A DNA stretch of 64,000 nucleotides from the NCBI RefSeq assembly GCF_900113035.1, contig NZ_FONX01000003.1:62001-126000 (forward strand), in the 5' to 3' direction. The translations under genes were made by a program, and so were the position numbers. The notes beneath the pieces were generated by a model. That model searched no databases, was not told the DNA's origin, and was given only the letters and a program-made list of their open reading frames with translations. Origin of the DNA: Paracidovorax wautersii (GTDB lineage: Bacteria > Pseudomonadota > Gammaproteobacteria > Burkholderiales > Burkholderiaceae_C). Position 1 is the stretch's first letter. Each line of letters begins with the position of its first letter. Below are positions 19,569 to 28,082 of this stretch, in pieces.

Positions 19569-20165
19569 TCAGCGGTCGATATCGGTATCCAGGCGACGCT
19601 TTTCGCCGATCAGTCCCGCACCCTGCCGGGACGACAGCTGCTGGCCCTCCAGGCGCTCGCCGCCGTAGTCGTGGCCGAGTTCGCGCGCCGATCCGCTGGC
19701 GGACACCTGGGTGATCAGCCCCTGGGAGCCCTCGGCGCCCGGGGAGCCCTGCGTCGTTCGTGCCGGTGCTTCGCTGCGATTCTCATAAGTGGCTTCATCG
19801 CCGCCCGCACCGAAGCGCCGCGCCCCCTCCCCCGTGGCCGGATTCTCCGGGTGCGAGGTCAGGACACCGCGCGGATCGTCGCGCATGCCGTATTGGTTGT
19901 AGTGGCCGGTATCGGCCTGCCGGTCCTTGTCCGCAGCGCTCTGCGCTGGCTGCGATGCAGCGGCGCTGCCGCCTTCGCCGTCGCTCCGGTGCGCCAGATA
20001 AGAGCGCACGGCCTGCGGCGAATGGCCCACGGCCTGCACGGCGGCATGCAGGGCCTCTTCGCTGCAATCCAGCGACTGGCTCCATGCGCGCACTTCCTCC
20101 GCCCGGTCGAGGTTGATGAGAGAACGGTCTGGCGCGATGGCGATGTTGTCGGTGGGGTTGGGCAC
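19569..20165 (-). CDS. DUF3606-domain protein
   Basis: A 198-residue protein if the GTG at 20165 is used. That start has an AGGAG ribosome site 6 nt upstream; an upstream ATG (20219) would add 18 unlikely residues. The DUF3606 motif lies near the N-terminus: INLDRAEEVRAWSQSLDCSE...LHAAVQAVGHSPQAVRSYL. The rest is polar, low-complexity and probably disordered (GHYNQYGMRDDPRG, SARELGHDYGGE). DUF3606 proteins are small and often occur with stress genes; no function is established. It is convergent with katE. Confidence 0.7.
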   Translation of the reverse strand: MPNPTDNIAIAPDRSLINLDRAEEVRAWSQSLDCSEEALHAAVQAVGHSPQAVRSYLAHRSDGEGGSAAASQPAQSAADKDRQADTGHYNQYGMRDDPRGVLTSHPENPATGEGARRFGAGGDEATYENRSEAPARTTQGSPGAEGSQGLITQVSASGSARELGHDYGGERLEGQQLSSRQGAGLIGEKRRLDTDIDR

Positions 20166-20261
20166 GTCAGGCTCCTGCGATGAAAGGGTGTTTTCATCGT
20201 GGGCGGACTTGCACTTCACCGGCGTAGGACAAGCCCAGCGTCCCGTGCGGGCCTCGCCAGC

Positions 20262-20342
20262 TCAGAACACGCCGTACCGATAGGCGATGTACAGCGCGGC
20301 GATCACGCCGACGATGGAAAGAATGGTCATCAGCCTGGACAT
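20262..20342 (-). CDS. Small 26-residue membrane protein
   Basis: A very short gene encoding MSRLMTILSIVGVIAALYIA plus six residues, a single hydrophobic helix with a positively charged start. A clear GGGAG ribosome site lies 5 nt before the ATG at 20342, which is the main evidence that it is translated. It sits alone between DUF3606 and DUF2721 genes on the same strand. No homologue is recognised. Confidence 0.55.
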   Translation of the reverse strand: MSRLMTILSIVGVIAALYIAYRYGVF

Positions 20343-20455
20343 AAGAACTCCCCTAGCAACAGATGCCCCGATCATGCGCCCCGCAAGCCCGGCTGCGGCC
20401 GATCCGGGCCCGATGCCGCAATGGCACCGTGCGGCGGACGCGCATTGCACTTCGC

Positions 20456-20884
20456 TCAGGGCGGATTGATGCTGTGCTGCGCCAGATAGATCTCCACCAG
20501 CATGAGCGTGTAGGTGGCGATCAGCCCCAGCATGGCCACCACGAACAGGCTCGCCACCATCCGGTCGAACGGAATGCCCAGTTCGTTGCCCAGAAAGAGC
20601 GAGCCGATCAGCACGCACACCAGGATCGCGCACAGGGCAGCGACGGTGATGGCCGCATTGGTCACCTTGGCGCGGCGGTTGAGTGCCTTCAGCTCCTGAT
20701 GCAGCAAGGGGCCGGCCTCGGAGCCCGAGCGCTCCAGATCATCCCGGCGCTTGATGGTGCGGTCGTTGATGCGCGCGAGGCGGTTGGTCAGCACGGTCAG
20801 CGTGCCGCCGATGGAGGCCAGCATGAAAGCGGGCCCCAAGGCGAGCTGGATCACGTGCGAGGTGTCGGCATGGATGGTGAGCAT
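20456..20884 (-). CDS. DUF2721-family membrane protein
   Basis: A 142-residue protein with three predicted helices: one near the N-terminus (LALGPAFMLASIGGTLTVL) and two at the C-terminus (AAITVAALCAILVCVLIGSL and VASLFVVAMLGLIATYTLML). A charged middle segment (RINDRTIKRRDDLERSG) lies between them. This matches the DUF2721 layout. The ATG at 20884 (MLTIHADTSHVIQLALGP) is chosen; upstream codons in frame look non-coding. The function is unknown. Confidence 0.75.
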   Translation of the reverse strand: MLTIHADTSHVIQLALGPAFMLASIGGTLTVLTNRLARINDRTIKRRDDLERSGSEAGPLLHQELKALNRRAKVTNAAITVAALCAILVCVLIGSLFLGNELGIPFDRMVASLFVVAMLGLIATYTLMLVEIYLAQHSINPP

Positions 20885-21059
20885 GGGCAAGCGGCAGGAA
20901 AGGTATCGGCTGCCTGATTTTGCTTGCATCGGCAGCCCTGCCGCACCAGGCACGCACCAGCCGGCATGTCCCATCGCAGCGGGGCCGTTGCAAGGTTTGC
21001 CGATTGACACGCGATATCAGCCATGACCGGGGCCTGGCCGACCTACACTCGCCGGCCCC

Positions 21060-21932
21060 ATGAAATCCAAGACACGCAAGAAAACCCCCCGCCCCTCCGC
21101 CCGCCCCCGGGCATCGCAACCCTCCAGCAGCAGCGCAAGGCGCCTGTTCGTCACGCTGGTCACCACCTGCATCGTCGGCCTGCAGGCCACAAGCTGCGGC
21201 CTGGCCCCCTCGGCGCTGAACCGCGCGCCGGCAACGGCCCCCTCTTCCACGGTAGCGGCCGGCGCTTCGGCAGGCCGCTTCCAGGACTGCCCCCAGTTCT
21301 TCGCCAACGGGCGACCGCCGATCACCCCGGCAGCGCCCAACCTGCGCGCGCTGTGCTTCGACGGCTTCGCCGTGCTCCACAGCGGCAACACCCGCACGCC
21401 GGTCTATGTCGCGGAGCGGCTGAACCGCCAGACCCTGCTCGCGGGCCATCATCTGCAACGCACCGACAAATTCTTCGCCGATGCACGCCTGCCCCGCGCG
21501 GAGCGTGCGGAACTGGGCGACTACAAGGGCTCCGGCTGGGCGCGCGGCCACATGGCGCCTGCGGGCGACATGGGCACGCCCGAATCCATGGCGCAGTCCT
21601 TCAGCCTGTCGAACATGGTGCCGCAGAACTCGCGGCAGAACAGCGGCCCCTGGGCCCGGATCGAAGACGACACGCGCAAGTACGTGATGCGCGCGCAGGG
21701 CGATGTCTATGTCATCACCGGCCCCGTGTTCGAGCCCGGCGCGCAAACCATCGGCGCCAGCCACGTGGCGGTTCCATCTCACCTCTTCAAGCTGGTGTAC
21801 GACCCGACCACGGGACGGCGCTGGGCCCATTGGCAGGACAACGCCCCCGATGCCAAGGTGGGGCCGCCGATCAGCTACGAGGAAGTGGTGCGCAGGACGG
21901 GCATCGATCTGCTGCCCGGGCTCAGGATCTGA
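21060..21932 (+). CDS. Exported DNA/RNA non-specific endonuclease (NucA/Serratia-nuclease family)
   Basis: A 290-residue protein with a basic N-terminus, a membrane segment and a possible lipobox-like TSC (RLFVTLVTTCIVGLQATSCG). The nuclease core has RGHMAPAGDM (the DRGH-type catalytic motif) followed by the metal-binding asparagine segment NMVPQNSRQNSGPWARIED, both typical of the beta-beta-alpha metal nuclease family. It is probably anchored or secreted and degrades nucleic acids outside the cytoplasm. There is no neighbouring immunity gene. Confidence 0.88.
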   Translation: MKSKTRKKTPRPSARPRASQPSSSSARRLFVTLVTTCIVGLQATSCGLAPSALNRAPATAPSSTVAAGASAGRFQDCPQFFANGRPPITPAAPNLRALCFDGFAVLHSGNTRTPVYVAERLNRQTLLAGHHLQRTDKFFADARLPRAERAELGDYKGSGWARGHMAPAGDMGTPESMAQSFSLSNMVPQNSRQNSGPWARIEDDTRKYVMRAQGDVYVITGPVFEPGAQTIGASHVAVPSHLFKLVYDPTTGRRWAHWQDNAPDAKVGPPISYEEVVRRTGIDLLPGLRI

Positions 21933-22157
21933 CCGGCGGCCGGTGACGGGGCGCGGCCTCCACCCGGCATGCGTTGCCGGGAGCCGCAACAACCCGCCTG
22001 CCACCGGGCCATGGGGCACACGGCGACAATGCCGCATGCGACGACAAGAGACCCGAACCCGGCCATGCCCCTGCGAACGCCAGCCCGCAAGCCAGGCGCA
22101 TGGCGCCATCACGCCCATCGGCAAGTGGTGCCCGGCAGCTGCAAACGGCAACGACTG

Positions 22158-23483
22158 ATGGCAACGCCCCCTACCACCCCGATCCTGCGCACGCTCCCCA
22201 ACGGCGTCCGTCTGATGGCCCTGCCCATGCCACACGTGCAGAGCGCCAGCGTGGGCGTTTTCCTGCGCGTCGGCTCCCGCGACGAGACGCCGGCCACCAA
22301 CGGCATCAGCCATGTGCTGGAGCACATGGCCTTCAAGGGCACGGCCACGCGCTCCGTGCAGGCCATCAACCTTGATGCGGAACGGCTGGGCGCGGACGTC
22401 AACGCCTACACCGGCAAGGACAGCACCGGCTACTTCATGACCGGACTGGGTCAGCACGCGCCGCAGCTGCTGCGCATGACGGCCGACATCGTGCTCCACA
22501 GCATATTTCCCGAGGCAGAACTGCAGCGCGAGCTGGAAGTGATCCGCCAGGAGGCCATCGAGTACGACGAGGACCCGGAGGACAGCTCCAGCGACCTGCT
22601 CGACCGCGCCCTCTGGGGCGACGCCCCCATGGGCATGCCCGTGATAGGCACGGTCGAGAACATCGAAGCCTTCACCCGCGACGATCTGGTGCGCCACGTG
22701 CAGCAGCATTACGTGGCGGGCAAGACCGTCGTCGCCGCCGCAGGCCACTTCGACGTGGAAGCCTGGATGCGCCTTGCCGAAGAGCTCTTCGCGGCGATGC
22801 CGGCATCGCCCGGCGGTGCCGTATCACACCCGCCCGATCCCGCGCCCCATGCCGGCCAGGCCGTGGCCCGGCGTTTCACGCAGGTCTCGCAGGTGTTCCT
22901 GCATCTCGCCTACCCGCTCGCGCCCACGGGCCCCGAAGGCAATGCACCACAACGCTGGCGCCTGGCCGCCGCGCTCGCCGCCAACCTGTTCGGCGGCGGC
23001 ATGTCCTCGCCGTGGGTGGACGCGGTGCGCGAACGGCTGGGCCTGGCCTACACGGCCGACGCAACCCTCGACAGCGGCGACGCATGGCTCAACTTCGTCG
23101 TGCATGCCGTGACCACGCCGGACAAGGTCGAAGCACTGGTCCAGGCCACCGGCGAACTGCTGCAAGCCCAGGCGACGGCCATCGACCCGGTCCATCTGGA
23201 ACGGGCGAAGAACCAACTGACCGTCTCCCGCGTGCGCGCCGCCGAACGGCCCTTCGCCACGATGGAGCGAGCGGTGGAAGAGCTTTTCGCGCATGGCACC
23301 GTGACGCCATTGGCAGAGACGATCGCGCTGATCGGCGACATCCGCTCGGAAGAAGTCCGAGAGGTCTTTGCGCGGATGCTGGCCTATCCGCCAGCGCTGT
23401 CGATCACGGGCAAGGGGGTCAGTGCGAAGTCGGCCAAACAGCTGGCGACTTCGCTGGCTTCCAGCGCCAGTCGATCGGGATAA
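22158..23483 (+). CDS. M16-family zinc peptidase (mitochondrial processing peptidase-like)
   Basis: A 441-residue protein. It carries the inverted zinc motif HVLEH (H52, E55, H56) and the downstream glutamate segment ELEVIRQEAIEYDEDPED. The two-lobed M16 layout follows, with GGGMSSPWVDAVRERLGLAY in the second half. ATG 22158 (MATPPTTPILRTLPNGVRLM) is the family-typical start; longer in-frame starts upstream lack homology. Most bacterial homologues are cytoplasmic or periplasmic oligopeptidases of unknown substrate. This is the last core gene before the island, and its stop lies 11 nt from the distal att repeat. Confidence 0.9.
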   Translation: MATPPTTPILRTLPNGVRLMALPMPHVQSASVGVFLRVGSRDETPATNGISHVLEHMAFKGTATRSVQAINLDAERLGADVNAYTGKDSTGYFMTGLGQHAPQLLRMTADIVLHSIFPEAELQRELEVIRQEAIEYDEDPEDSSSDLLDRALWGDAPMGMPVIGTVENIEAFTRDDLVRHVQQHYVAGKTVVAAAGHFDVEAWMRLAEELFAAMPASPGGAVSHPPDPAPHAGQAVARRFTQVSQVFLHLAYPLAPTGPEGNAPQRWRLAAALAANLFGGGMSSPWVDAVRERLGLAYTADATLDSGDAWLNFVVHAVTTPDKVEALVQATGELLQAQATAIDPVHLERAKNQLTVSRVRAAERPFATMERAVEELFAHGTVTPLAETIALIGDIRSEEVREVFARMLAYPPALSITGKGVSAKSAKQLATSLASSASRSG

Positions 23484-23494
23484 ACCGCGCACCC

Positions 23495-23554
23495 AAGAAA
23501 AAAGCCCTTGATGCATCACCAAAGGCTTTGTTCATTTCGGCGGAGAGGGTGGGA
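23495..23554. repeat. Distal att-like direct repeat of the tRNA-Ser island
   Basis: 60 nt matching 33565-33624 at 55 positions without gaps (counted by eye). It includes a terminator-like hairpin (AAAGCCCTT / AAAGGCTTT) with an A-run at its left, i.e. a T-run on the minus strand, and the last 16-17 nt of the tRNA-Ser gene with CCA. This is what remains when an element integrates into a tRNA 3' end. Confidence 0.8.
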
Positions 23555-23638
23555 GTTCCACGCCCCTGTCGATCAATGTATCTCAGCCCTCTAAGCAACG
23601 ATGGCTTGAGAGAAGTGCGGCAGTTCTGATTTCGAGTC
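23538..23638 (-). pseudogene. Decayed tRNA-Ser fragment
   Basis: The right part of the att repeat (acceptor 3' strand and part of the T arm) is followed, after about 70 diverged nt, by CTGATTTCGAGTC, identical to the anticodon arm of the intact tRNA-Ser at 33608-33698. In the intact gene the two parts are about 30 nt apart, so this copy carries extra sequence and cannot fold into a working tRNA. Confidence 0.5.
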
Positions 23639-23642
23639 GATG

Positions 23643-24001
23643 CCTACCGCATTGCATTTGCGAAGGCTCCACCGAAGGCGTCTGCAAGCTTGGCGCCCTT
23701 CGGGTGCACTTCAGCAGATGGTGCGGAGGTGAGTCATTGGCACCGCTTTTGCGCCTGAACGGAAGCCGGTGCGGCGCAGGCCGCCGGACGCACGCCGTTG
23801 CCTGCCGCCGTGATTCAACGCCTCGGACATCGTGCGGTGATACAATTAATGAGAATCGTTCTTATTACAAACCCCAGGATCACCCCAGCGCCTTGCCGCA
23901 TCGCCGGCTCGTCATTCCTTGTCGAATGTGACGAGCCCGGAGGCACGACCGGCGACCGTGCTCCCGGGGCCCATCGTCGATGTTTGCGAGAAGGCGGCCG
24001 G
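23643..24001 (+). repeat. Leader copy 1 of the duplicated iron-uptake module
   Basis: Closely similar to 27117-27485, from CCTACCGCATTGCATTTGCG up to the fecI start. It shares a CACCGAAGG...CCTTCGGGTG hairpin, a Fur-box promoter and the ribosome site before fecI. Similarity continues into the fecI reading frame. The boundary at the left starts directly after the tRNA remnant. Confidence 0.8.
23848..23866. promoter_or_regulatory. Fur box, module 1
   Basis: AATGAGAATCGTTCTTATT is a near-perfect 9-1-9 inverted repeat resembling the 19-bp Fur consensus GATAATGATAATCATTATC. A -10-like TACAAT precedes it by 1 nt, so Fur binding would block the start of transcription when iron is plentiful. Confidence 0.75.
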
Positions 24002-24529
24002 ATGCGCGACCTCGTTCAGGAACTTGTAGCTCACTATGCGGACTTGCGCCGACAGCTCACTCGCGACCTGAGAGATCCTCATTAAGCGGCGGACATCGCG
24101 CAGTCGAGTTTTGAGAGGGTGTTCGTCCAGGCCACGAAATCATCGGGCAGCGACGGCACGAAGGACTGCTCCGGCATCGAATCGCCGCGTGCGCTGCTGT
24201 TCCACGCGCGCGAGGGCGCCGAGGCGCCCGCCGTGGAGATCGCCGACCTGCGCGGCGGCGAGTTGGTGGAGGTACGGGGCGGGCATGCCGAAGCCGTACG
24301 CCAGGCCGACACCCAGGCGCTATCGGCCTGGCGCGATGGCTGGCTGGTGTTCGACAACACGCCGCTGCGCGATGCGCTGGCCGAGATCAACAGCTACCGC
24401 TCACGCCCGATCATCAGCAGCGATGCGCGCACCGACGACTCGGTCGGCTTAGTCGCGCTGCTGCCGAGGATCCTTCCGCTGACGGCCGTGCCGCAGGCCG
24501 ACGGCAGCGTGGCGCTCCAGGCTCGCTGA
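24002..24529 (+). pseudogene. Collapsed fecI-fecR remnant
   Basis: The frame starts exactly like the intact fecI at 27486 (MRDLVQELVAHYADLRRQL...) but meets a TAA after 27 codons where the intact copy has tyrosine. Beyond the stop the same frame continues with FecI-like residues (AADIAQSSFERV) to about FecI residue 66. It then switches directly to the C-terminal third of FecR (QADTQALSAWRDGWLVFDNT...) and ends at TGA 24529. A small gap also removes the segment matching RLSGRFRTN. So an internal deletion fused the two genes and a stop codon finished the job. Neither sigma-70 region 4 nor the FecR membrane helix survives, so no sigma or anti-sigma activity is expected. Confidence 0.85.
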
Positions 24530-24574
24530 AAAACATGCCCGCGGCGCCCACATGCGCCACGCTGCTTCGGTGAG

Positions 24575-24603
24575 TGTCTCTGTTTGGCGAGTTCAAACGT
24601 CTT
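24575..24603 (+). promoter_or_regulatory. ECF-sigma-type promoter of receptor 1
   Basis: TGTCTC, a 17-nt spacer and CGTCTT. The same two boxes with the same spacing occur upstream of the second receptor (29206-29234), embedded in otherwise diverged sequence. A CGT -10 core is usual for iron-starvation ECF sigma factors. The predicted start lies about 90 nt before the receptor ATG. Confidence 0.6.
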
Positions 24604-24697
24604 GTATATCGAGAATCGCCAAGGCCGCGGAGTTTTCGCGGGACCCGGCGTCGATCACGGAATACGTCGCATTTACCTTGACCTGGAGCCTCGACCC

Positions 24698-27097
24698 ATG
24701 CGTTCTACGCCTCGCCACCGCATCTTAAGCGCCGCGCTTGCAGCCGCCTTCGGCACCGTCTTCGTCAGCTGGAACGGTCCGGCACTCGCTCAGACATCGA
24801 GCCAAACGACAGCACCCGCTTTCGACATCAACGTGGCGGCGCAACCGCTCGCCGCAGCGCTCAACGAGCTGTCGCGCCAGACCGGCACGCAGATCCTGGC
24901 GTCGAGCGAGGTGGTATCGCGCATCCACGCGCCGACCGTCTCGGGCCGCTTGAGCGTCCAGCAGGCGCTCGACCGGCTGCTCGCCGGCAGCGGCCTAGCA
25001 GCGTCGCGCGAGGGCGCCGCGGTGGTCATCCGCGCCACTGGCGCGGCCGAGACTGCCCGCACGCTGCCGCCGGTGTACGTGACTTCGACGCTCGATACCG
25101 ACCCGACGGCTTCGGTCCAGAGCGAAGGCTTGGCAGCGGATGGCTACCGCGCCCGCTCTGCTACCTCGGTCGGCGCGCTCGGCAACATGGACCTGCGCGA
25201 TGCGCCGTTCGCGATCAACGTGGTGCCGCGCGAACTGCTGCAGAACATCCAGGCGCAGTCGCCCGACGACGTCTACAAGGTCAGCCCCTCAACCCTGTCG
25301 CAGACGCCGCAGGCCAGTGGCTGGGCACCAATGGTCAAGATCCGCGGCTTCAGCAGCTACGACCGCGCCGAGGACGGCCTGCGCCGTGCGTTCGGCTTCG
25401 CCGCCTCGCTGGAAGACAAGGAGCGCGTTGAGGTGCTCAACGGGCTCTCGGGCTTCCTGTTCGGTGCTGCCTCGCCCGGCGGCATGGTGAACTACGTCAA
25501 CAAGCGTCCGACGCTGGAGCGCCTTAACAGCGTGACGGTGGGCAACTACGGCGGCAGCCAGTACTACGTGCACGGCGACTTCGGCGGCCAGTTCGACAGC
25601 GAAGGCCGCGTGGGCTACCGCCTCAACCTCGTGCGTCAGGAGGGCGGGACCGCCGTCGACGACCAGAAGATCGACCGCTCGCTCGCGAGCCTGGCGCTCG
25701 ACGTCAAGATCACCGACAAGCTCAAGCTTGAGCTCGGCGCGAGCTACAGCGACTACAAGATGCAGGCGCCCACGGCCTATTGGTCGTTCCGCGAGGGCGT
25801 GCGCCGCATCCAGGCGCCAGATTCGAGCAAGAACTGGGGCCAGCCCTGGATCCAGGATGAGACCGAGAGCCGCAAGCTGATGGCCAAGGCCATCTACGAG
25901 GCCAACGCCCATCTCACGCTGCGCGCGGCCTATCTGCGCGACAGCCAGGAACGGCCCAAGCAGGACCACACCCAGAACTCGGTGCGCTCGCCCACCGAGT
26001 ACTACCAGATCCGTATTCACTCGGGCCCGACCAAGACCAAGTCCGAGGCCTGGCAGGCCCTCGCCGACCTGTCGTTCGATACCGGCCCGGTCGGACACAA
26101 GCTCACTATGGGCTACTACGGCCTCGAAGACACGCAATGGCAGACCTCCTACGCCCCGAACACAGGCTACCTCGGGCCGAACGGCTTTAGCACGCCCAAC
26201 CACGTGTTGCAGCCGATCTGGCCGGCCATCCCGCCGAACTCCATGTACTACTCGAGCCGCATCAGCAACGAGAACTGGGTGATCGGCGACATGATTCGCT
26301 TCAACGACCAGTGGTCGGTGCTGGTGGGTGCCAACCGCAGCACCATCAAGAAGCTCGACCGCAACCGTTACGGCGCGCCGAACCAGCCGGACTACGACCG
26401 TTCGCGCACCTCACCCAACGTCTCTCTGATCTTCAAGCCGCAGCCGTGGCTGACCACCTACGCGACCTATATCGAGGGCCTGGAGCCCGGCGGCATCGCG
26501 CCGCTGACCGCATCCAACAGCCTGAGCGTGATGCCGCCGATGCAGAGCAAGCAGAACGAAGTCGGCGCGAAGGCGGAGCTCGGCAGCGTGCTGCTGAGCG
26601 GCGCGCTGTTCGACATCGAGAAGTCCTACGAGTACACCGACCTCAATAACACCTATCGCCAGGACGGCAAGCAGCGCCATCGCGGCGCCGAGGTTTCGGC
26701 TTCGGGCAAGCTGACAAAATCGTGGAGCATCGTAAGCGGCCTGACTTGGTTCACAGCCAAGGTCGAGGGCGGCGCGTACAACAACAACGCGCCGATGAAC
26801 GTGCCGAAGCTGCTGGCCAAGCTCTATACCGAGTACGAGCTGTCCTTCGTGCCCGGCCTCAGCCTGACCGGCGGCATCTATCACGTCGGCAAGCAGTGGG
26901 CGACCGCGACCAACACCAGCCGCCTGCCCTCGTTCACCACCGTCGACCTCGGCCTGCGCTACGCGACCAAGGTCTCGGGCAAGCCGGTGTCGCTGCGCCT
27001 GACGGTAAACAACGTCGCCAACCGCGACTACTGGCTCAACAGCTACTACTTGGGCAATCCGCGCAGCGTGGCGTTCTCGGCGCAGATGTCGTTTTGA
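24698..27097 (+). CDS. TonB-dependent siderophore receptor with N-terminal signalling domain (receptor 1)
   Basis: A 799-residue outer-membrane receptor. ATG 24698 begins a signal peptide (MRSTPRHRILSAALAAAFGT..., cleavage near ALAQ, about residue 32). An STN signalling domain follows (about 45-110, FDINVAAQPLAAALNELSRQ), then a plug starting around SVGALGNMDLRDAPFAINVV, and a 22-strand barrel ending in the aromatic C-terminus SVAFSAQMSF. The STN domain would signal to a FecR anti-sigma in the periplasm. Its own fecI/fecR are destroyed, so signalling must go through the neighbouring pair at 27486-29161 or be lost. The siderophore is unknown. The preceding promoter matches that of receptor 2. 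Confidence 0.93.
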   Translation: MRSTPRHRILSAALAAAFGTVFVSWNGPALAQTSSQTTAPAFDINVAAQPLAAALNELSRQTGTQILASSEVVSRIHAPTVSGRLSVQQALDRLLAGSGLAASREGAAVVIRATGAAETARTLPPVYVTSTLDTDPTASVQSEGLAADGYRARSATSVGALGNMDLRDAPFAINVVPRELLQNIQAQSPDDVYKVSPSTLSQTPQASGWAPMVKIRGFSSYDRAEDGLRRAFGFAASLEDKERVEVLNGLSGFLFGAASPGGMVNYVNKRPTLERLNSVTVGNYGGSQYYVHGDFGGQFDSEGRVGYRLNLVRQEGGTAVDDQKIDRSLASLALDVKITDKLKLELGASYSDYKMQAPTAYWSFREGVRRIQAPDSSKNWGQPWIQDETESRKLMAKAIYEANAHLTLRAAYLRDSQERPKQDHTQNSVRSPTEYYQIRIHSGPTKTKSEAWQALADLSFDTGPVGHKLTMGYYGLEDTQWQTSYAPNTGYLGPNGFSTPNHVLQPIWPAIPPNSMYYSSRISNENWVIGDMIRFNDQWSVLVGANRSTIKKLDRNRYGAPNQPDYDRSRTSPNVSLIFKPQPWLTTYATYIEGLEPGGIAPLTASNSLSVMPPMQSKQNEVGAKAELGSVLLSGALFDIEKSYEYTDLNNTYRQDGKQRHRGAEVSASGKLTKSWSIVSGLTWFTAKVEGGAYNNNAPMNVPKLLAKLYTEYELSFVPGLSLTGGIYHVGKQWATATNTSRLPSFTTVDLGLRYATKVSGKPVSLRLTVNNVANRDYWLNSYYLGNPRSVAFSAQMSF

Positions 27098-27116
27098 TCC
27101 GGCTCGTTGCACCCGG

Positions 27117-27485
27117 CCTACCGCATTGCATTTGCGAAGGCTCCACCGAAGGCGTCTGCAATCTTGGCGCCCTTCGGGTGGACTTCAGCGGATGGTGCGG
27201 AGGTGAGTCATTGGCACCGCTTTTGCGCTTGAACGGAAGCCGGTCCAGCGCAGGCCTCGCGTGCCGGCGGGCGCACGCCGTTGCCGGACGCCGTGATTTA
27301 ACGCCTCGGATATCGTGCGGCGATATAATTAATGAGAATCGTTATTATTAAAAACTCTAGGGATCACCCCAGCGTCCTGCCGCCTCGCCGGCTCCTCATT
27401 CCTTGCCAAAGGTGACGAGCCCGAAGGCAAGACCGGCGACCGTGCTCCCAGGGCCCATCGTCGATGTTTGCGAGAAGGCGGCCGG
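27117..27485 (+). repeat. Leader copy 2 of the duplicated iron-uptake module
   Basis: The second copy of the leader described at 23643-24001. It marks the boundary between tandem modules: module 1 is then about 3.47 kb (23643-27116), and module 2 runs to the terminator at 31808. Confidence 0.8.
27324..27349 (+). promoter_or_regulatory. Fur-controlled promoter of fecI, module 2
   Basis: A perfect -10 TATAAT (27324-27329) is followed 1 nt later by a Fur box, AATGAGAATCGTTATTATT (27331-27349). The box would overlap the transcription start, the classical arrangement for repression by Fe-Fur. No convincing -35 is seen. Confidence 0.75.
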
Positions 27486-28082
27486 ATGCGCGACCTCGTT
27501 CAGGAACTTGTTACTCACTATGCGGACTTGCGCCGACAGCTCACTCGCGACCTGAGGGATCCTCATTACGCGGCGGACATCGCGCAGTCGAGCTTCGAGC
27601 GGGTGTACGCACAGGCAACGAAGTCGCGCGGTGCCCCTTGCGACGACGCGAACGGCGGCATCGAAGCGCCGCGCGGCCTGCTCTTTAGGGTGGCCCGCAA
27701 CCTGTGCATCGACGAGGCCCGCCGGCGCAAGGTGGCACAGGAATGGGTAGGAACGCAGGCCGCGGTTGGCGCACATCTCGTGGCCCCTTCCAGCGAGTAC
27801 CTGCTCGCGCAGCAACGCGTGCTCGCGCGCGTGGTCGAGACACTGGAGAATCTCCCGCCGCGGCGACGCGAGGTTTTTCTGCTGTTCCGAGCCTACGGCC
27901 ACACCCGCGCCGAGATCGCCGAGCGTCTGAAGATCACCGAGATGGCGGTGGCCAAGCACCTGCTGCGCACCACAATCGATTGCTCGCGGGTGTTCACCGA
28001 ACTGCGCGCAGAACTGATCGAGCCGCAGCATGTGCACAACCACGCAGGCTTCGACACTGCGCTCGCCGAAGACTTCTCGTGA
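27486..28082 (+). CDS. FecI-type ECF sigma factor
   Basis: A 198-residue ECF sigma factor. ATG 27486 has an AGAAGG ribosome site about 8 nt upstream. Region 2 includes DPHYAADIAQSSFERVY and LLFRVARNLCIDEARRRK; region 4 includes LENLPPRRREVFLLFRAYG and TRAEIAERLKITEMAVAKHL. Factors of this type transcribe TonB receptor genes when a FecR partner relays siderophore binding. The gene follows a Fur box and overlaps fecR (GTGA), as is standard for fecIR pairs. It is the only intact sigma gene of the island and may act on both receptor promoters. Confidence 0.93.
   Translation: MRDLVQELVTHYADLRRQLTRDLRDPHYAADIAQSSFERVYAQATKSRGAPCDDANGGIEAPRGLLFRVARNLCIDEARRRKVAQEWVGTQAAVGAHLVAPSSEYLLAQQRVLARVVETLENLPPRRREVFLLFRAYGHTRAEIAERLKITEMAVAKHLLRTTIDCSRVFTELRAELIEPQHVHNHAGFDTALAEDFS

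Larger units (their letters stand above)
23484..24001. other. Gene-free left end of the island (518 nt)
   Basis: This stretch holds, in order, the distal att repeat with a partial terminator, a decayed tRNA-Ser fragment, the first copy of a duplicated leader (from 23643) including a conserved hairpin (about 23670-23706), a -10-like TACAAT (23841-23846) and a Fur box. No protein-coding gene is seen. Confidence 0.8.
27098..27485. other. Gene-free leader between receptor 1 and fecI (388 nt)
   Basis: It contains a few bases after the receptor stop and then leader copy 2 with a hairpin (27144-27180), promoter and Fur box, ending at the AGAAGG ribosome site of fecI. No coding gene is seen. Confidence 0.8.

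Noticed and set aside
24119-24529. A 136-codon frame read as an independent protein in module 1
   Set aside because: It is the tail of the fused fecI-fecR remnant; the start is an internal codon of the former fecI.
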